Shown: positions 49,113 to 57,992, counted from the stretch's first letter. The stretch is DNA of 64,000 nucleotides from Modestobacter caceresii (GCF_000761485.1 NZ_JPMX01000075.1:7502-71501), one strand, 5' to 3'. The notes: generated by a model from the letters alone, not told the origin. A program made the numbers and translations.

Positions 49113-49463
49113 TCAGCGGGCGCAGGCGATGCAGGTGCGGGCCTGGGGGCGGGCAGCCAGCCGCTCCGGGGCGATCGGCTGCCCGCAGTCGGCGCACCGG
49201 CCGTAGTCCCCGGTCTCCGCGCGGGCCAGGGCGTCGTCGACGTCGGCCAGCCGACGGCGGGCCTGGTCCAGCAGCGCCACGACCTGCTGGCGCTCGAAGG
49301 CGATCGTCGCGCCCTCCGGGTCGTGCTCGTCGTCGGCGTTGGACGACCGGGACGCGGCCACGACCTCGTCGAACTCCCGGGTCAGCGCGTCGATCTGGGC
49401 GAGCGTCTCGGCCCGGGCGCGGACCAGCTCGTCGGTCACCGTCACGGCGCCATCGTCGCGCAC
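49113..49463 (-). CDS. DksA/TraR C4-type zinc-finger protein
   Basis: The protein has 116 residues from GTG 49463 (inner GTG codons at 49445 and 49439 are alternatives). The N-terminal half is a coiled-coil hairpin (ARAETLAQIDALTREFDEVV, ALLDQARRRLADVDDALARA). The C-terminal zinc finger is GRCADCGQPIAPERLAARPQ then ARTCIACAR, a Cys4 set. These proteins can enter the RNA polymerase secondary channel; in actinobacteria their role is not known. No acidic DxxDxA-type tip is obvious, and the tip here is EVVAASRSSNADDEHDPEG. Confidence 0.88.
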   Translation of the reverse strand: MRDDGAVTVTDELVRARAETLAQIDALTREFDEVVAASRSSNADDEHDPEGATIAFERQQVVALLDQARRRLADVDDALARAETGDYGRCADCGQPIAPERLAARPQARTCIACAR

Positions 49464-49489
49464 CTCGGCCCCGTCAGGACGTGGCCCGG

Positions 49490-50113
49490 TCAGGACGACG
49501 TGCGCCGCAGCAGCCGCAGCGAACCGGTGCCGGGCAACTCGGTGAACTCCCCCGACCCCAGCACCCGCTGGTAGACCCCGAACGGCGCCTGCCCGCCGTC
49601 GGCCGGGTCCGGGAAGACGTCGTGGATCGCCAGCGTGCCGCCGACGGCGAGCTTCGCCACCCAGGCGTCCTGGTCACGGCGCGCGGACTCCTCGGTGTGG
49701 CTGCCGTCCAGGAACAGCAGCGCCAGCGGTGTCGACCACAGCGGCGCCAGCACCTCCGACCGGGCGACGACGGCGACCACGACGTCCTCCGCGCCGGCGG
49801 CGGCGATGGTGCGCCGGAAGCCGGGGAGGGTGTCGATCCGCCCGACCAGCGGGTCGACCAGCGACGGGTCGTGGTACTCCCAGCCGGGCTGGTGCTCCTC
49901 CGAGCCGCGGTGGTGGTCGACGGTGACCACCTGCCGGCCGGTCTCCCGGGCGGCGGCGGCCAGGTACAGCGCCGACTTGCCCAGCCAGCTGCCGACCTCC
50001 AGCAGCGGCCCGGGCACCTGCACCGCCCGTGCTGCGGCGTAGAGCGCCCGGCCCTCGTCCGGTGGCATGAACCCGGGTGCGACGGCCGCAGCGGCCAGCA
50101 GGTCGGTGGTCAT
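49490..50113 (-). CDS. Class I SAM-dependent methyltransferase (Methyltransf_24-like)
   Basis: The protein has 207 residues from ATG 50113. Motif I is GPLLEVGSWLGKSALYLAAA, followed by VVTVDHHRGSEEH, then LLFLDGSHTEESARRDQDAW with the DGxH motif of the O-methyltransferase/rhamnosyl group, and LAIHDVFPDPADGG. A cation such as magnesium may be bound. Its start overlaps the YibE/F stop (ATGA), so they are cotranscribed. The substrate is unknown; the family includes cephalosporin hydroxylase-like and sugar O-methyltransferases. Confidence 0.87.
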   Translation of the reverse strand: MTTDLLAAAAVAPGFMPPDEGRALYAAARAVQVPGPLLEVGSWLGKSALYLAAAARETGRQVVTVDHHRGSEEHQPGWEYHDPSLVDPLVGRIDTLPGFRRTIAAAGAEDVVVAVVARSEVLAPLWSTPLALLFLDGSHTEESARRDQDAWVAKLAVGGTLAIHDVFPDPADGGQAPFGVYQRVLGSGEFTELPGTGSLRLLRRTSS

Positions 50114-51384
50114 CGGGCAGCTCCTCCGGTGCGGTCGGCCGGCAGCTCGGCGGTCGCGGGGGTCGCCGACGTCGCCGCGGCCGCCACCAGCGCGCCGATC
50201 AGCGTGGTCACCGGGACGGCGAGCACGAGCGCGATCCCGCCGACGAGCGTACGGACGACCTCCTCGCCCACCACCGAGCCGGTCAGCGTCGTCCAGAACG
50301 GGCGCTCGTAGATGTCGAACAGCAGCAGCAGCGGCAGCGCGGCGCCGGCATAGGCGAAGACGATCGTGTAGATCGTCGAGGCGATGTGGTCGCGGCCGAT
50401 CGCCATGCCGCGCTGGAAGAGCTGCACCCAGCCCATCTCCGGCGAGACCTCGTGCAGCTGCCAGACGGCGGAGGCCTGGGTGATCGTGACGTCGTTGAGG
50501 ATGCCCAGCCCGGCCACGACGAGGGCGGCCAGTACGAGGCCGGAGAAGTCCAGGGTCGGGTCGAACTGGAGCAGCTGCACGGCCTCCTCGTTGGCCAGCC
50601 CGGTGAGGTGCGCGGCGGCGACGGCGATCGTCCCGAGCACCGCGCTGAGCGCGAGCCCGAACAGGGTGCCCAGCAGCGCCGTCGTCGTCCGGGCGTTGAA
50701 GCCGTGCGCCAGGTACAGGACGACGTACATGATCGCCGAGGAGCCGACCAGGCTGACCCAGATCGGTGAGGACCCGGCCAGCAGACCGGGCAGCATGAAC
50801 TGCAGCAGGATGAAGAACGCGAACACCAGGCCGAGCAGGGCGAGCAGCCCGCGCAGCCGGGCCACCGCCCCGACCACCAGGGTGAACGCCAGCGCCAGCG
50901 TGATGATCGGGGTGCTGCGCGGGAAGTCCTGGAACTGGTACGTGACCTGCCCGCTGTCGATCCCCGGATCGCGGTTGAGCACCAGCTCGTCGCCCACCTC
51001 GATGCCCTCGGCCACCACCTCCGACGACAGCTCGACCTGCACGTAGTCACCGGAGCTCTCGCCCTCGGCGACGACCAGGACCGCTCGGGCGCAGACCTGC
51101 GCGGGCGCGTTGCCGGTCGCCGCGGCGCACTCGTAGGTCTCCAGCGAGGCGATGGTCGCCTCCGGGTAGGTCGTGCCCGGCGGTTGGAACGACTCCGCCG
51201 CCCGCTGCGCCGCGGTCTGCTCGCCGCTGGGCCACAGCACCAGCAGGCCGACCAGCGTGGCGATGCCCACCGGCACCAGCACGAGCAGCATCAGCCGGAC
51301 GGCGGTGCGGCGACGTGCGACCGCGGCCGGGTCGGGTGGGCGGACCTCGCCCTCGGGTCCGTGGACGTGGGAGTGGGCCGACAC
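50110..51384 (-). CDS. YibE/F family membrane protein
   Basis: The protein has 424 residues from GTG 51384. One membrane segment (LMLLVLVPVGIATLVGLLVL) is followed by an extracellular beta domain of about 110 residues. After that come seven or so membrane segments with the family signature AGLGILNDVTITQASAVWQL and HIASTIYTIVFAYAGAALPL. The role of the family is unknown; it may transport a solute. It is coupled to the methyltransferase gene. Thr/Ala-rich ends flank it. Confidence 0.9.
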   Translation of the reverse strand: MSAHSHVHGPEGEVRPPDPAAVARRRTAVRLMLLVLVPVGIATLVGLLVLWPSGEQTAAQRAAESFQPPGTTYPEATIASLETYECAAATGNAPAQVCARAVLVVAEGESSGDYVQVELSSEVVAEGIEVGDELVLNRDPGIDSGQVTYQFQDFPRSTPIITLALAFTLVVGAVARLRGLLALLGLVFAFFILLQFMLPGLLAGSSPIWVSLVGSSAIMYVVLYLAHGFNARTTTALLGTLFGLALSAVLGTIAVAAAHLTGLANEEAVQLLQFDPTLDFSGLVLAALVVAGLGILNDVTITQASAVWQLHEVSPEMGWVQLFQRGMAIGRDHIASTIYTIVFAYAGAALPLLLLFDIYERPFWTTLTGSVVGEEVVRTLVGGIALVLAVPVTTLIGALVAAAATSATPATAELPADRTGGAAR

Positions 51385-51484
51385 CCGGACAGGCTAGGTG
51401 GCCGGTCGGCCGATCCCCGGCCGGACGGGCGGACGGCGTCGCACCCGCCCCTCGCCTCCCGGGCGTCCCCCGCGGCGCCGCAGA

Positions 51485-52606
51485 TCAGCCGAGCCGGTAG
51501 GCGCGCTCGGCGTTGCCGGCGCCGATGAGACCGGCGATCCGGACGGCGTCGGCCGTCGTCCAGGCGTCCTCGGCGACCCCCTCGGCCAGGTACCGGCCCA
51601 GCCCACGGCGGAACAGCAGCGTGCCCAGCAGGTAGAGCTCGGCCAGGCCGAAGGCGTCGGAGGAGAACAGCACCTTGCCGAACGGCGCCAGCTCGAGCAG
51701 CTCGCGCAGCACCGCCCCCGACCGGTGCCCGACGTTGTGGGTGGCCAGGCCGACGTCGACGAAGACGTGGCCGAACACCTGGGCGAGGAAGCCGGCGTGC
51801 CGGTGGAACGGGTAGTTGTGCAGCAGCATCACCGGCACCCCGGCGGGCTCGGTGGCCCGCAGCAGGTCGGTCAGCAGGAGCGGGTCGCAGCGGTGCAGGT
51901 CGACGTCGGCGTCGCCGTACCCGACGTGGAACTGCACCGGCATCCCCAGCTCGATGCCGGACCAGACCAGGAACCGGTGCAGCACCGGGTCGGCGACCCG
52001 GATGGGGCCGCCCCCGGCCAGCAGCCGGTCGGCGGCCCGCGCCACCTCGGCGTCGTCCGGGCGGGTGCCCTCCAGGGCCAGCCCGACCCGGTAGGCGGCG
52101 ATCGACTTCACCCCGGCGGCCCCGGCGGTGCGGGCGGCCAGCCGGGTGCGGAACCGCTCGGGGAAGTCCCCGGCTGCGCCCTCGGCGAGCACCTCCTCGG
52201 CGAGCGCCTCCAGCCGCACGATCTCCCGTGCCCGCCCGCCGGCCAGGGAGGCCAGCTCGGCCGGGGAGGTGATCGGCTCGGGCAGGTACCCGGTGTCCAC
52301 CAGGAAGGTGCCGGTGCCGGTCGCTGCGAGCATCCGGCGGTTCACCTCGTCGGCGCCGAGCTCGGCCCGGCGGTCGAGGTACTGCCCGGCCGGGGCGTGC
52401 GCGGGCAGGTCGAGCACCGGTGGGCACCACCGGCGGACGGCGAGACCGACCTGCGAGTCGAAGAGCGAGCCACCGAGCGCGCTGGGCCCGGCCGCCTCGG
52501 TCAGCATCGACTCGAACCCGGCCCGGGTCAGGTCCCGGCGGACCAGGCCGTGGCAGTGGTGGTCGACCAGCGGCAGGTCGGCCAGGTCGGGGTCCAGGTC
52601 GCTCAC
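51485..52606 (-). CDS. Amidohydrolase-family protein (FluG N-terminal-like)
   Basis: The protein has 373 residues from GTG 52606. The metal motif LPLVDHHCHGLVRRD is at about residue 10-24. Further (beta/alpha)8 motifs are GVKSIAAYRVGLAL, MPVQFHVGYGDADVD (His), VMLLHNYPFHRHAGF (His) and LFSSDAFGLAELY (Asp). This subtype is repeatedly found beside a glutamine synthetase-like gene and resembles the N-terminal half of fungal FluG. Here that partner (56441) lies 3.8 kb away. It may hydrolyse a gamma-glutamylated amine or related amide. Confidence 0.87.
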   Translation of the reverse strand: MSDLDPDLADLPLVDHHCHGLVRRDLTRAGFESMLTEAAGPSALGGSLFDSQVGLAVRRWCPPVLDLPAHAPAGQYLDRRAELGADEVNRRMLAATGTGTFLVDTGYLPEPITSPAELASLAGGRAREIVRLEALAEEVLAEGAAGDFPERFRTRLAARTAGAAGVKSIAAYRVGLALEGTRPDDAEVARAADRLLAGGGPIRVADPVLHRFLVWSGIELGMPVQFHVGYGDADVDLHRCDPLLLTDLLRATEPAGVPVMLLHNYPFHRHAGFLAQVFGHVFVDVGLATHNVGHRSGAVLRELLELAPFGKVLFSSDAFGLAELYLLGTLLFRRGLGRYLAEGVAEDAWTTADAVRIAGLIGAGNAERAYRLG

Positions 52607-52678
52607 CGGGCCAGTCTGGCTCGCCGGGCCGGCCCGGCGCCGCCTGCCTGGCGCCGGGGCCCTGCCTACAGTCGGTGG

Positions 52679-53566
52679 ATGGCCTCCTGGAGCACCGCCG
52701 ACGTCCCCGCGCAGTCCGGCCGCACCGTCGTGGTGACCGGCGCGAACAGCGGCCTGGGCCTGGAGACCGCGCGCGCCCTGGCCGTGGCCGGCGCCCGCGT
52801 CGTGCTGGCCGTGCGGGACACCGCCCGCGGCACCCAGGCTGCGGCCAACCTGCCGGGTGAGGTGGAGGTGCGCCGGCTCGACCTGGCCGACCTCGCCTCG
52901 GTGCGTGAGTTCGCCGCGGGGTGGACCGGCGACCTCGACGTCCTGGTCAACAACGCCGGGATCATGCACGTGCCGGCCGGGCGCACCGCCGACGGCTTCG
53001 AGCTGCAGTTCGGGACCAACCACCTCGGCCACTTCGCGCTGACCGACCTGCTGCTGCCGCACGTGACCGACCGGGTGGTCACGGTCTCCTCGATGCTGCA
53101 CCGGTCCGGGGAGATCGTGCTCGACGACCTCAACTGGGAGCGCCGGACGTACTCGGCCACCGGCGCCTACGGGCAGTCCAAGCTGGCGAACCTGCTGTTC
53201 ACCCTGGAGCTGCAGCGCCGGCTGACCGCGGCGGGCTCGACGGTGCGCGCCCTCGCGGCACACCCTGGCTGGGCGGCCACCAACCTGCAGGGCCGCACGG
53301 GGAACCGGGTGAAGGACGCCGCGATGGCGGTGGCCAACCGCGCGCTGGCCACCAGCGCCCAGCAGGGCGCGCTGCCCACCCTCTTCGCCGCCGTCGCCGA
53401 CCTGCCGGGTGGGAGCTTCGCCGGGCCGGACGGCACCACCATGCGCGGTGCGCCGACGCTGGCCGGCCGGAGCCCCGCCGCCTCGGACCCGGTGATGGCC
53501 GGCCGGCTGTGGGCTGCGTCCGCCCAGCTCACCGGCGTCGACTCCCCGGCCCAGCCGCCGGCCTGA
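52679..53566 (+). CDS. SDR-family oxidoreductase (retinol dehydrogenase-like)
   Basis: The protein has 295 residues from ATG 52679. NADP-binding TGANSGLGLETARALAVAGA, the NNAGIM motif, the conserved Asn in FGTNHLGHFALTDLLL, catalytic Ser in VVTVSSMLHR and Tyr-x3-Lys in YGQSKLANLLF. The large loop and IVLDDLNWERR fit the WW-domain oxidoreductase/retinol dehydrogenase-like SDR subgroup. The substrate is unknown. Its end overlaps the convergent MFS gene by 38 bases. Confidence 0.92.
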   Translation: MASWSTADVPAQSGRTVVVTGANSGLGLETARALAVAGARVVLAVRDTARGTQAAANLPGEVEVRRLDLADLASVREFAAGWTGDLDVLVNNAGIMHVPAGRTADGFELQFGTNHLGHFALTDLLLPHVTDRVVTVSSMLHRSGEIVLDDLNWERRTYSATGAYGQSKLANLLFTLELQRRLTAAGSTVRALAAHPGWAATNLQGRTGNRVKDAAMAVANRALATSAQQGALPTLFAAVADLPGGSFAGPDGTTMRGAPTLAGRSPAASDPVMAGRLWAASAQLTGVDSPAQPPA

Positions 53567-54704
53567 GCACCGCCGGTTCCGCGGCCGGCGCCGCCGCGAG
53601 GACGAGGGCCGCGGCCACCACGAACGCCGTCCGGGTGCTCGTCGCGTCCGCGACCGCGCCGAGCACCAGGGCACCGGCCGCCTGGCCCACGGTGAGCCCG
53701 ATGAACAACACCGCCGCCGCCTGCGGCGCTGCGGCGGGGAGCCGGTGGCCACCCCAGACGATGAGCACGCCGCTGAGTGCCACGAAGGCGGCACCGAAGC
53801 CGGCCAGCGCGAGCGCCGCGACGGCGGGCGAACCGGGCAGGACGGCGAGCGCCAGGGTGGCGGCCGCCGCGGTCCCGGCCGAGCACGCCCAGGCCCGGCG
53901 CAGCCCGACCCGCAGCACCAGGTCGCCGCTGAGCCCACCGATCAGGCCGGCACCGCCGAGCACGCACCAGAGCAGCCCGGTGGTGCCGGCGGACAGCCCG
54001 CCGGCGACGGTCATCAGGTCCCGCCCGAAGGTCCACACGGCGGCGCAGCCCGCCCCCGCCAGTCCGGCGGCGACCAGGGGCCGGACGAGGTCGCGCAGCG
54101 GCGCCTCGGGGCGGGCCTCCGGGACGGGGGGCCAGCGGCTGTTCCGGTCGGCCCACGCGGTGACCAGCACGGCCACCAGGGCGAACCCGGCCCACGCCGC
54201 CCGCCACGCGTCCGGCACGGCGAGCACGAGCAGCCCGCCGACGACGACGCCGGCTCCCGTGCCGCTGTTGACCAGCGCCTGGGCCCGCGGCTGCACCTCC
54301 GGCCGCAGGGTCGAGGCCACGGCCGCCACCAATGCCGGGCTGGCCGCCCCGGCTCCGCTGCCCGCGACGAGCGCCCCGACCGCCAGGGCCGGGACCGACC
54401 AGGCGGCAGCCACGAGCAGCGAGCCCAGGGCAGCGGTCCCGCCGGCCAGCCACAGTGCCTGTCGTGCCCGGGCGCGCCCGGCCAGTCGCTGGCTGGCGTG
54501 GGCGGCGAGGCAGTACGCCAGATAGCTGGCCGCCGCGATGGCCCCCGCGGTGCCCGGGGACAACCCGAAGGCGGCACGGAACTGCGGCAGGTAGAGGCCG
54601 AAGCCGTAGCGGGCCAGCCCGTAGGTGACGGCGATGACCGCCAGCCCGGGCACGACCAGGGCGGCCGACCGGTACTCCGACGGCAACTGTAACGATCGTT
54701 TCAT
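53529..54704 (-). CDS. Major facilitator superfamily transporter (CynX/YbfB-like)
   Basis: The protein has 391 residues from ATG 54704; ATG 54707 one codon upstream is equally possible. Twelve membrane segments are evident. The start is KRSLQLPSEYRSAALVVPGL, with GLARYGFGLYLPQFRAAFGL in the first helix, a pattern of YbfB/YjiJ-type carriers. It is divergent from a TetR gene, and its start codons lie inside the spacer of the operator at 54688-54720, so it is almost certainly repressed by that regulator. A drug or metabolite efflux role is likely; the solute is unknown. Confidence 0.87.
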   Translation of the reverse strand: MKRSLQLPSEYRSAALVVPGLAVIAVTYGLARYGFGLYLPQFRAAFGLSPGTAGAIAAASYLAYCLAAHASQRLAGRARARQALWLAGGTAALGSLLVAAAWSVPALAVGALVAGSGAGAASPALVAAVASTLRPEVQPRAQALVNSGTGAGVVVGGLLVLAVPDAWRAAWAGFALVAVLVTAWADRNSRWPPVPEARPEAPLRDLVRPLVAAGLAGAGCAAVWTFGRDLMTVAGGLSAGTTGLLWCVLGGAGLIGGLSGDLVLRVGLRRAWACSAGTAAAATLALAVLPGSPAVAALALAGFGAAFVALSGVLIVWGGHRLPAAAPQAAAVLFIGLTVGQAAGALVLGAVADATSTRTAFVVAAALVLAAAPAAEPAVLRPAAGPGSRRR

Positions 54705-54720
54705 CATAACGAGCGTTACA
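54688..54720. promoter_or_regulatory. TetR operator over the MFS start codon
   Basis: TGTAACGATCGTT (54688-54700), a seven-base spacer and AACGAGCGTTACA (54708-54720) form a 13-base inverted repeat with one mismatch. The left half holds the perfect palindrome AACGATCGTT. The spacer contains the MFS start codons, and the right half ends eight bases before the TetR start. Confidence 0.85.
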
Positions 54721-54728
54721 GTAGGCCC

Positions 54729-55334
54729 ATGACCCCACGCTCCGCGACCCAGCCGGCTCGCGAGCGGCTGCTCACCGCCGCCGGCGAGCTCTTCTACGAG
54801 TCCGGCATCGCCGCGACCGGGGTCGACGCGGTGCTCGCCCGCGCAGGGGTCGCCCCGGCGACGATGTACGCGCACTTCGCCGGGAAGGACGGGCTGGTGG
54901 CGGCCTACCTGGAGCAGCGGTACGAGGTGTGGCGCCGGACCTGGGACGAGGTGCTCGCCGAGCGCACCGACCCGGTCGACCGGCTGCTGTCGCTCTTCGA
55001 CGCCGTGACCCGGTACCGCGAACGCGAGGGCAGCAGGCGCGGGTGCGGCTTCCTCGCCGCGGCCACCGAACTACCGGCCGACCACCCGGGCCAGGCGTGG
55101 CTGCAGGCGGACTCCCGGCTGCTGACCGACCGGCTGCGGGAGTTCGCCGTCGCCGCCGGTCTGGCCGACCCGGACGAGGCCGCCGCCACCCTGCTGCTCT
55201 GCTACGACGGCGCCCTGGCCCGCTCGGCGCGGGAGTGGACGACCCCGGAGCTCCACTCGGGAGACCCGGTCCAGCGAGCCCGCGAGTTCGCCGCCGCCTG
55301 GCTCGCGATGCGCGGGCACACGCCGACTGCCTGA
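54729..55334 (+). CDS. TetR/AcrR family transcriptional regulator
   Basis: The protein has 201 residues from ATG 54729. Helix-turn-helix: RERLLTAAGELFYESGIAAT, GVDAVLARAGVAPATMYAHF and KDGLVAAYLEQRYEVW (about 12-62). The C-terminal domain carries REGSRRGCGFLAAATELPAD, a stretch seen in TetR regulators with a C_33-type ligand domain. Likely represses itself and the divergent MFS gene from the 54688 operator. Its own start is eight bases from that site and it may be leaderless. Confidence 0.92.
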   Translation: MTPRSATQPARERLLTAAGELFYESGIAATGVDAVLARAGVAPATMYAHFAGKDGLVAAYLEQRYEVWRRTWDEVLAERTDPVDRLLSLFDAVTRYREREGSRRGCGFLAAATELPADHPGQAWLQADSRLLTDRLREFAVAAGLADPDEAAATLLLCYDGALARSAREWTTPELHSGDPVQRAREFAAAWLAMRGHTPTA

Positions 55335-55397
55335 GCCACGCCGCCACCTCGTGGCCCGGCTGCAGGCACGGCCGACTTCGCGTGGTGCGCAACCGGG

Positions 55398-56396
55398 ATG
55401 CCGTGGTGCACTGCCGCGGTGTCCGTTGTCGAGAAGCTCGACCGGCTGCAGCGCCGGCGCCGCGCGGCTGGGTTCCCCATCGCCGTCGTCTACAAGTACG
55501 TCGACGACTCCGGCCCCTACCTCGCCGCGCTGATCACCTACTACGCCTTCGTCTCGCTGTTCCCCCTGCTGCTGCTGTTCTCGACCATCCTGAGCAACGT
55601 CCTGGTGAACGACCCGGAGCTGCAGCAGCGGCTGCTCGAGTCGGCGGTGAGCCAGCTTCCCGTGGTCGGCCAGCAGATCGGTGAGCCGCGGGGCCTCAGC
55701 GGTGGCGTCCTCGGCGTGGTCGTCGGCATCCTGGGCTCGCTGTACGGGGCCCTCGGCGTCGCCCAGGCGATCCAGTACGCGATGAACACGGCCTGGGCGG
55801 TGCCGCGCAACAGCCGGCCGAACCCGTTCCTGGCCCGCGGCCTCAGCCTGCTGCTGGTCGCCACCGCCGGGCTCGCCGTCATCGGGACGACGGCGTTGGC
55901 GACCTTCACCGCCGGCCACGCCGGCTCGCTGGGCGGGGCGTCCCGGGTCCTCACCGTCATCGGGTCGGTGGCGATCAACGCCGCCGTCTTCGTCTTCGCC
56001 TTCCGGCTGGCCACCGCCCGACCCCTGACGACCCGCCAGGTGCTCCCGGGGGCGCTCATCGCCGCGGTGCTGTGGCAGTTGCTGCAGACCTTCGGCGTCA
56101 CCTACGTCAGCCGGGTCATGACCACGGCGAGCGCCACCAACGGCGTCTTCGCCCTGGTGCTCGGCCTGCTGGCGTTCCTGTACCTGGCCGCGGTGGTCGG
56201 CGTGCTGTGCGTGGAGATCAACGCGGTGCGGGTCAACCGGCTGTGGCCGCGGGCGCTGCTCACCCCGTTCACCGACGCCGTCGACCTCACCCCCGGCGAC
56301 CGGCGCAGCTACACCGGCATGGCCAAGGCCCAGCGGACCAAGGGCTTCGAGACGGTGCACGTCTCCTTCGACCCACCCGACCGCAGCACGGACTGA
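55398..56396 (+). CDS. YihY/BrkB family membrane protein (second copy)
   Basis: The protein has 332 residues from ATG 55398; GTG 55419 (VSVVEKLDRLQRR) is a reasonable alternative and neither has a good ribosome site. The signature DSGPYLAALITYYAFVSLFP and ALGVAQAIQYAMNTAWAVPR mark the family, with six membrane segments and a cytoplasmic tail. It is shorter and less charged at the N-terminus than the copy at 3737. The following glutamine synthetase gene is 44 bases away on the same strand, so cotranscription is possible. Confidence 0.87.
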   Translation: MPWCTAAVSVVEKLDRLQRRRRAAGFPIAVVYKYVDDSGPYLAALITYYAFVSLFPLLLLFSTILSNVLVNDPELQQRLLESAVSQLPVVGQQIGEPRGLSGGVLGVVVGILGSLYGALGVAQAIQYAMNTAWAVPRNSRPNPFLARGLSLLLVATAGLAVIGTTALATFTAGHAGSLGGASRVLTVIGSVAINAAVFVFAFRLATARPLTTRQVLPGALIAAVLWQLLQTFGVTYVSRVMTTASATNGVFALVLGLLAFLYLAAVVGVLCVEINAVRVNRLWPRALLTPFTDAVDLTPGDRRSYTGMAKAQRTKGFETVHVSFDPPDRSTD

Positions 56397-56440
56397 ACAC
56401 CGCACGGACCGAACGCGACCCGACCGACGCCGGAGGGCAC

Positions 56441-57835
56441 ATGGAACTGCACGAGCGGGACGAGCGACGGGCCGCGGCCGAGGCGGTGCTGGACGACCTG
56501 GCGAGTGCGGGGGTGGTCGGCGTCGTCCTGCCCTGGGTCGACACCAGCGGCATCACCCGGATGAAGTCCGTGCCGCTGGCCAGGCTGCCCAGCGCCGCCC
56601 AGTGGGGCGCGGGCATGAGCCCGGTCTTCGACGGCTTCCTGGTCGACGACTCCATCGTCGCGGGCACCCACGCCGGCAGTGCGATCGGCGACCTGCGGCT
56701 GCACCCCGACCTGTCCGGACTCCGGGTGCTGGCCGCTCAGGACGGCTGGGCGTGGGCGCCGGTCGACCGGTACACGCAGGACGGCGCACCGCACGTGCAG
56801 TGCTCGCGCTCGCTGCTGCGCCGACTGGTCGGTGAGCTCGCCGAGGAGGGGCTGAGCGTGAGGGCCGCCATCGAGGTCGAGTGGGCGCTCGGCGAGGGCG
56901 CGGGGCCAGCTGGCTCCGACCCGCGCACCTTCCGGCCGGCGCTCGCCGGGCCGGCCTACGGCATGACCCGGCACATCGAGGTCTCCGACTACGCGCGGGA
57001 CCTGCTGGAGGCACTGGACGCCCAAGGGGTCGCGGTCGACCAGTTCCACCCGGAGTACGCCGCCGGCCAACTGGAGGTGTCGGTGGGCGCGCAGGACCCG
57101 GTCGCCGCCGCCGACACCTCGCTCCTGGTGCGCACCACCATCCAGGCGGTCAGCATCGCGCACGGGCTGCGCGCCTCCTTCTCCCCCAAGGTCACCGCCG
57201 ACGGGGTGGGCAACGGCGGCCACGTGCACCTGTCGCTGTGGCGCGGGACGGAGAACCTGATGAACGGCGGGCCCGGGACCTTCGGGCTGACCGAGGACGG
57301 CGAGGGGTTCACCGCCGGACTGCTCGCCCACCTGCCCGCGCTGCTCGCCGTCGGCTGCCCGAGCGTCGCCTCCTACCTGCGCCTGGTGCCCTCGCACTGG
57401 GCCGGCGCCTACGCCGTGTGGGGTCTGGAGAACCGGGAGGCCGCCGTCCGCTTCGTCACCGGGCCGAGCGGCAACCGACAGGCCGCGGCCAACGTCGAGG
57501 TCAAGTGCGTCGACGGCGCGGCCAACCCGTACCTGCTGCTGGCCGGGTTGCTCGCCGCCGGCCAGGCGGGGCTGCGGGCCGGCTGCGTCCTCCCCGACCC
57601 GGTCGCCATCGACCCCGGCACGCTCACCGAGGAGGGACGCCGGGAGGCCGGGATCGTCGCGCTGCCGACCTCGCTGGAGGAGGCGGTGACCGCGTTCGAG
57701 CGGGACGACGTGCTCCTCACCGCCTTCGGGCCGGAGGTGGCGACCACGATCGCCGAGGTCCGGCGAGGGGAGATCACCCTGTTCGAGGGGACGTCACCGG
57801 AGGAGCTCACGGCAGCGGTCCGCTGGCGGTACTGA
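56441..57835 (+). CDS. Glutamine synthetase-family enzyme (FluG C-terminal/GlnA3-like)
   Basis: The protein has 464 residues from ATG 56441, with GGAGGG four bases upstream. N-terminal beta-grasp (about 20-105: VVGVVLPWVDTSGITRMKSV) and catalytic domain (about 110-440). Metal and ATP residues: VEVEWALGE-type Glu (AAIEVEWALGEG), QFHPEYAAGQLEVSVG, GNGGHVHLSLWRG (the H-x-H motif), LENREAAVRFV and VEVKCVDGAANPYLLLAGLL. It should join glutamate or a like acid to an amine. The adenylylation loop of GlnA is not present. With the FluG-like amidohydrolase at 51485 it suggests a gamma-glutamylamide or polyamine route, not primary ammonium assimilation. Confidence 0.88.
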   Translation: MELHERDERRAAAEAVLDDLASAGVVGVVLPWVDTSGITRMKSVPLARLPSAAQWGAGMSPVFDGFLVDDSIVAGTHAGSAIGDLRLHPDLSGLRVLAAQDGWAWAPVDRYTQDGAPHVQCSRSLLRRLVGELAEEGLSVRAAIEVEWALGEGAGPAGSDPRTFRPALAGPAYGMTRHIEVSDYARDLLEALDAQGVAVDQFHPEYAAGQLEVSVGAQDPVAAADTSLLVRTTIQAVSIAHGLRASFSPKVTADGVGNGGHVHLSLWRGTENLMNGGPGTFGLTEDGEGFTAGLLAHLPALLAVGCPSVASYLRLVPSHWAGAYAVWGLENREAAVRFVTGPSGNRQAAANVEVKCVDGAANPYLLLAGLLAAGQAGLRAGCVLPDPVAIDPGTLTEEGRREAGIVALPTSLEEAVTAFERDDVLLTAFGPEVATTIAEVRRGEITLFEGTSPEELTAAVRWRY

Positions 57836-57992
57836 GCCGGGGACGATCCTGCATCGCCCACTATAAGATTTCTGCCCTGGCGGTGTTTACTTCCATGCGC
57901 GACGGAGGTAATCTCCAGTCGTCGCTGGAAATCCACCCCGCGGCCACGACATCAGAACATCGGATCTGCACGACATCCGGAGGTACGCAGCC
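57836..57992 (+). promoter_or_regulatory. AT-rich promoter region of hsp20
   Basis: TATAAG (57862-57867) and an AT-rich patch to about 57900 stand out. GGAG-GTAAT-CTCC (57904-57916) is a small inverted repeat with partial extension (CGAC ... GTCG). The canonical HAIR element of HspR (CTTGAGT-N7-ACTCAAG) was not found. GGAGG at 57979-57983 is the ribosome site. Confidence 0.5.
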
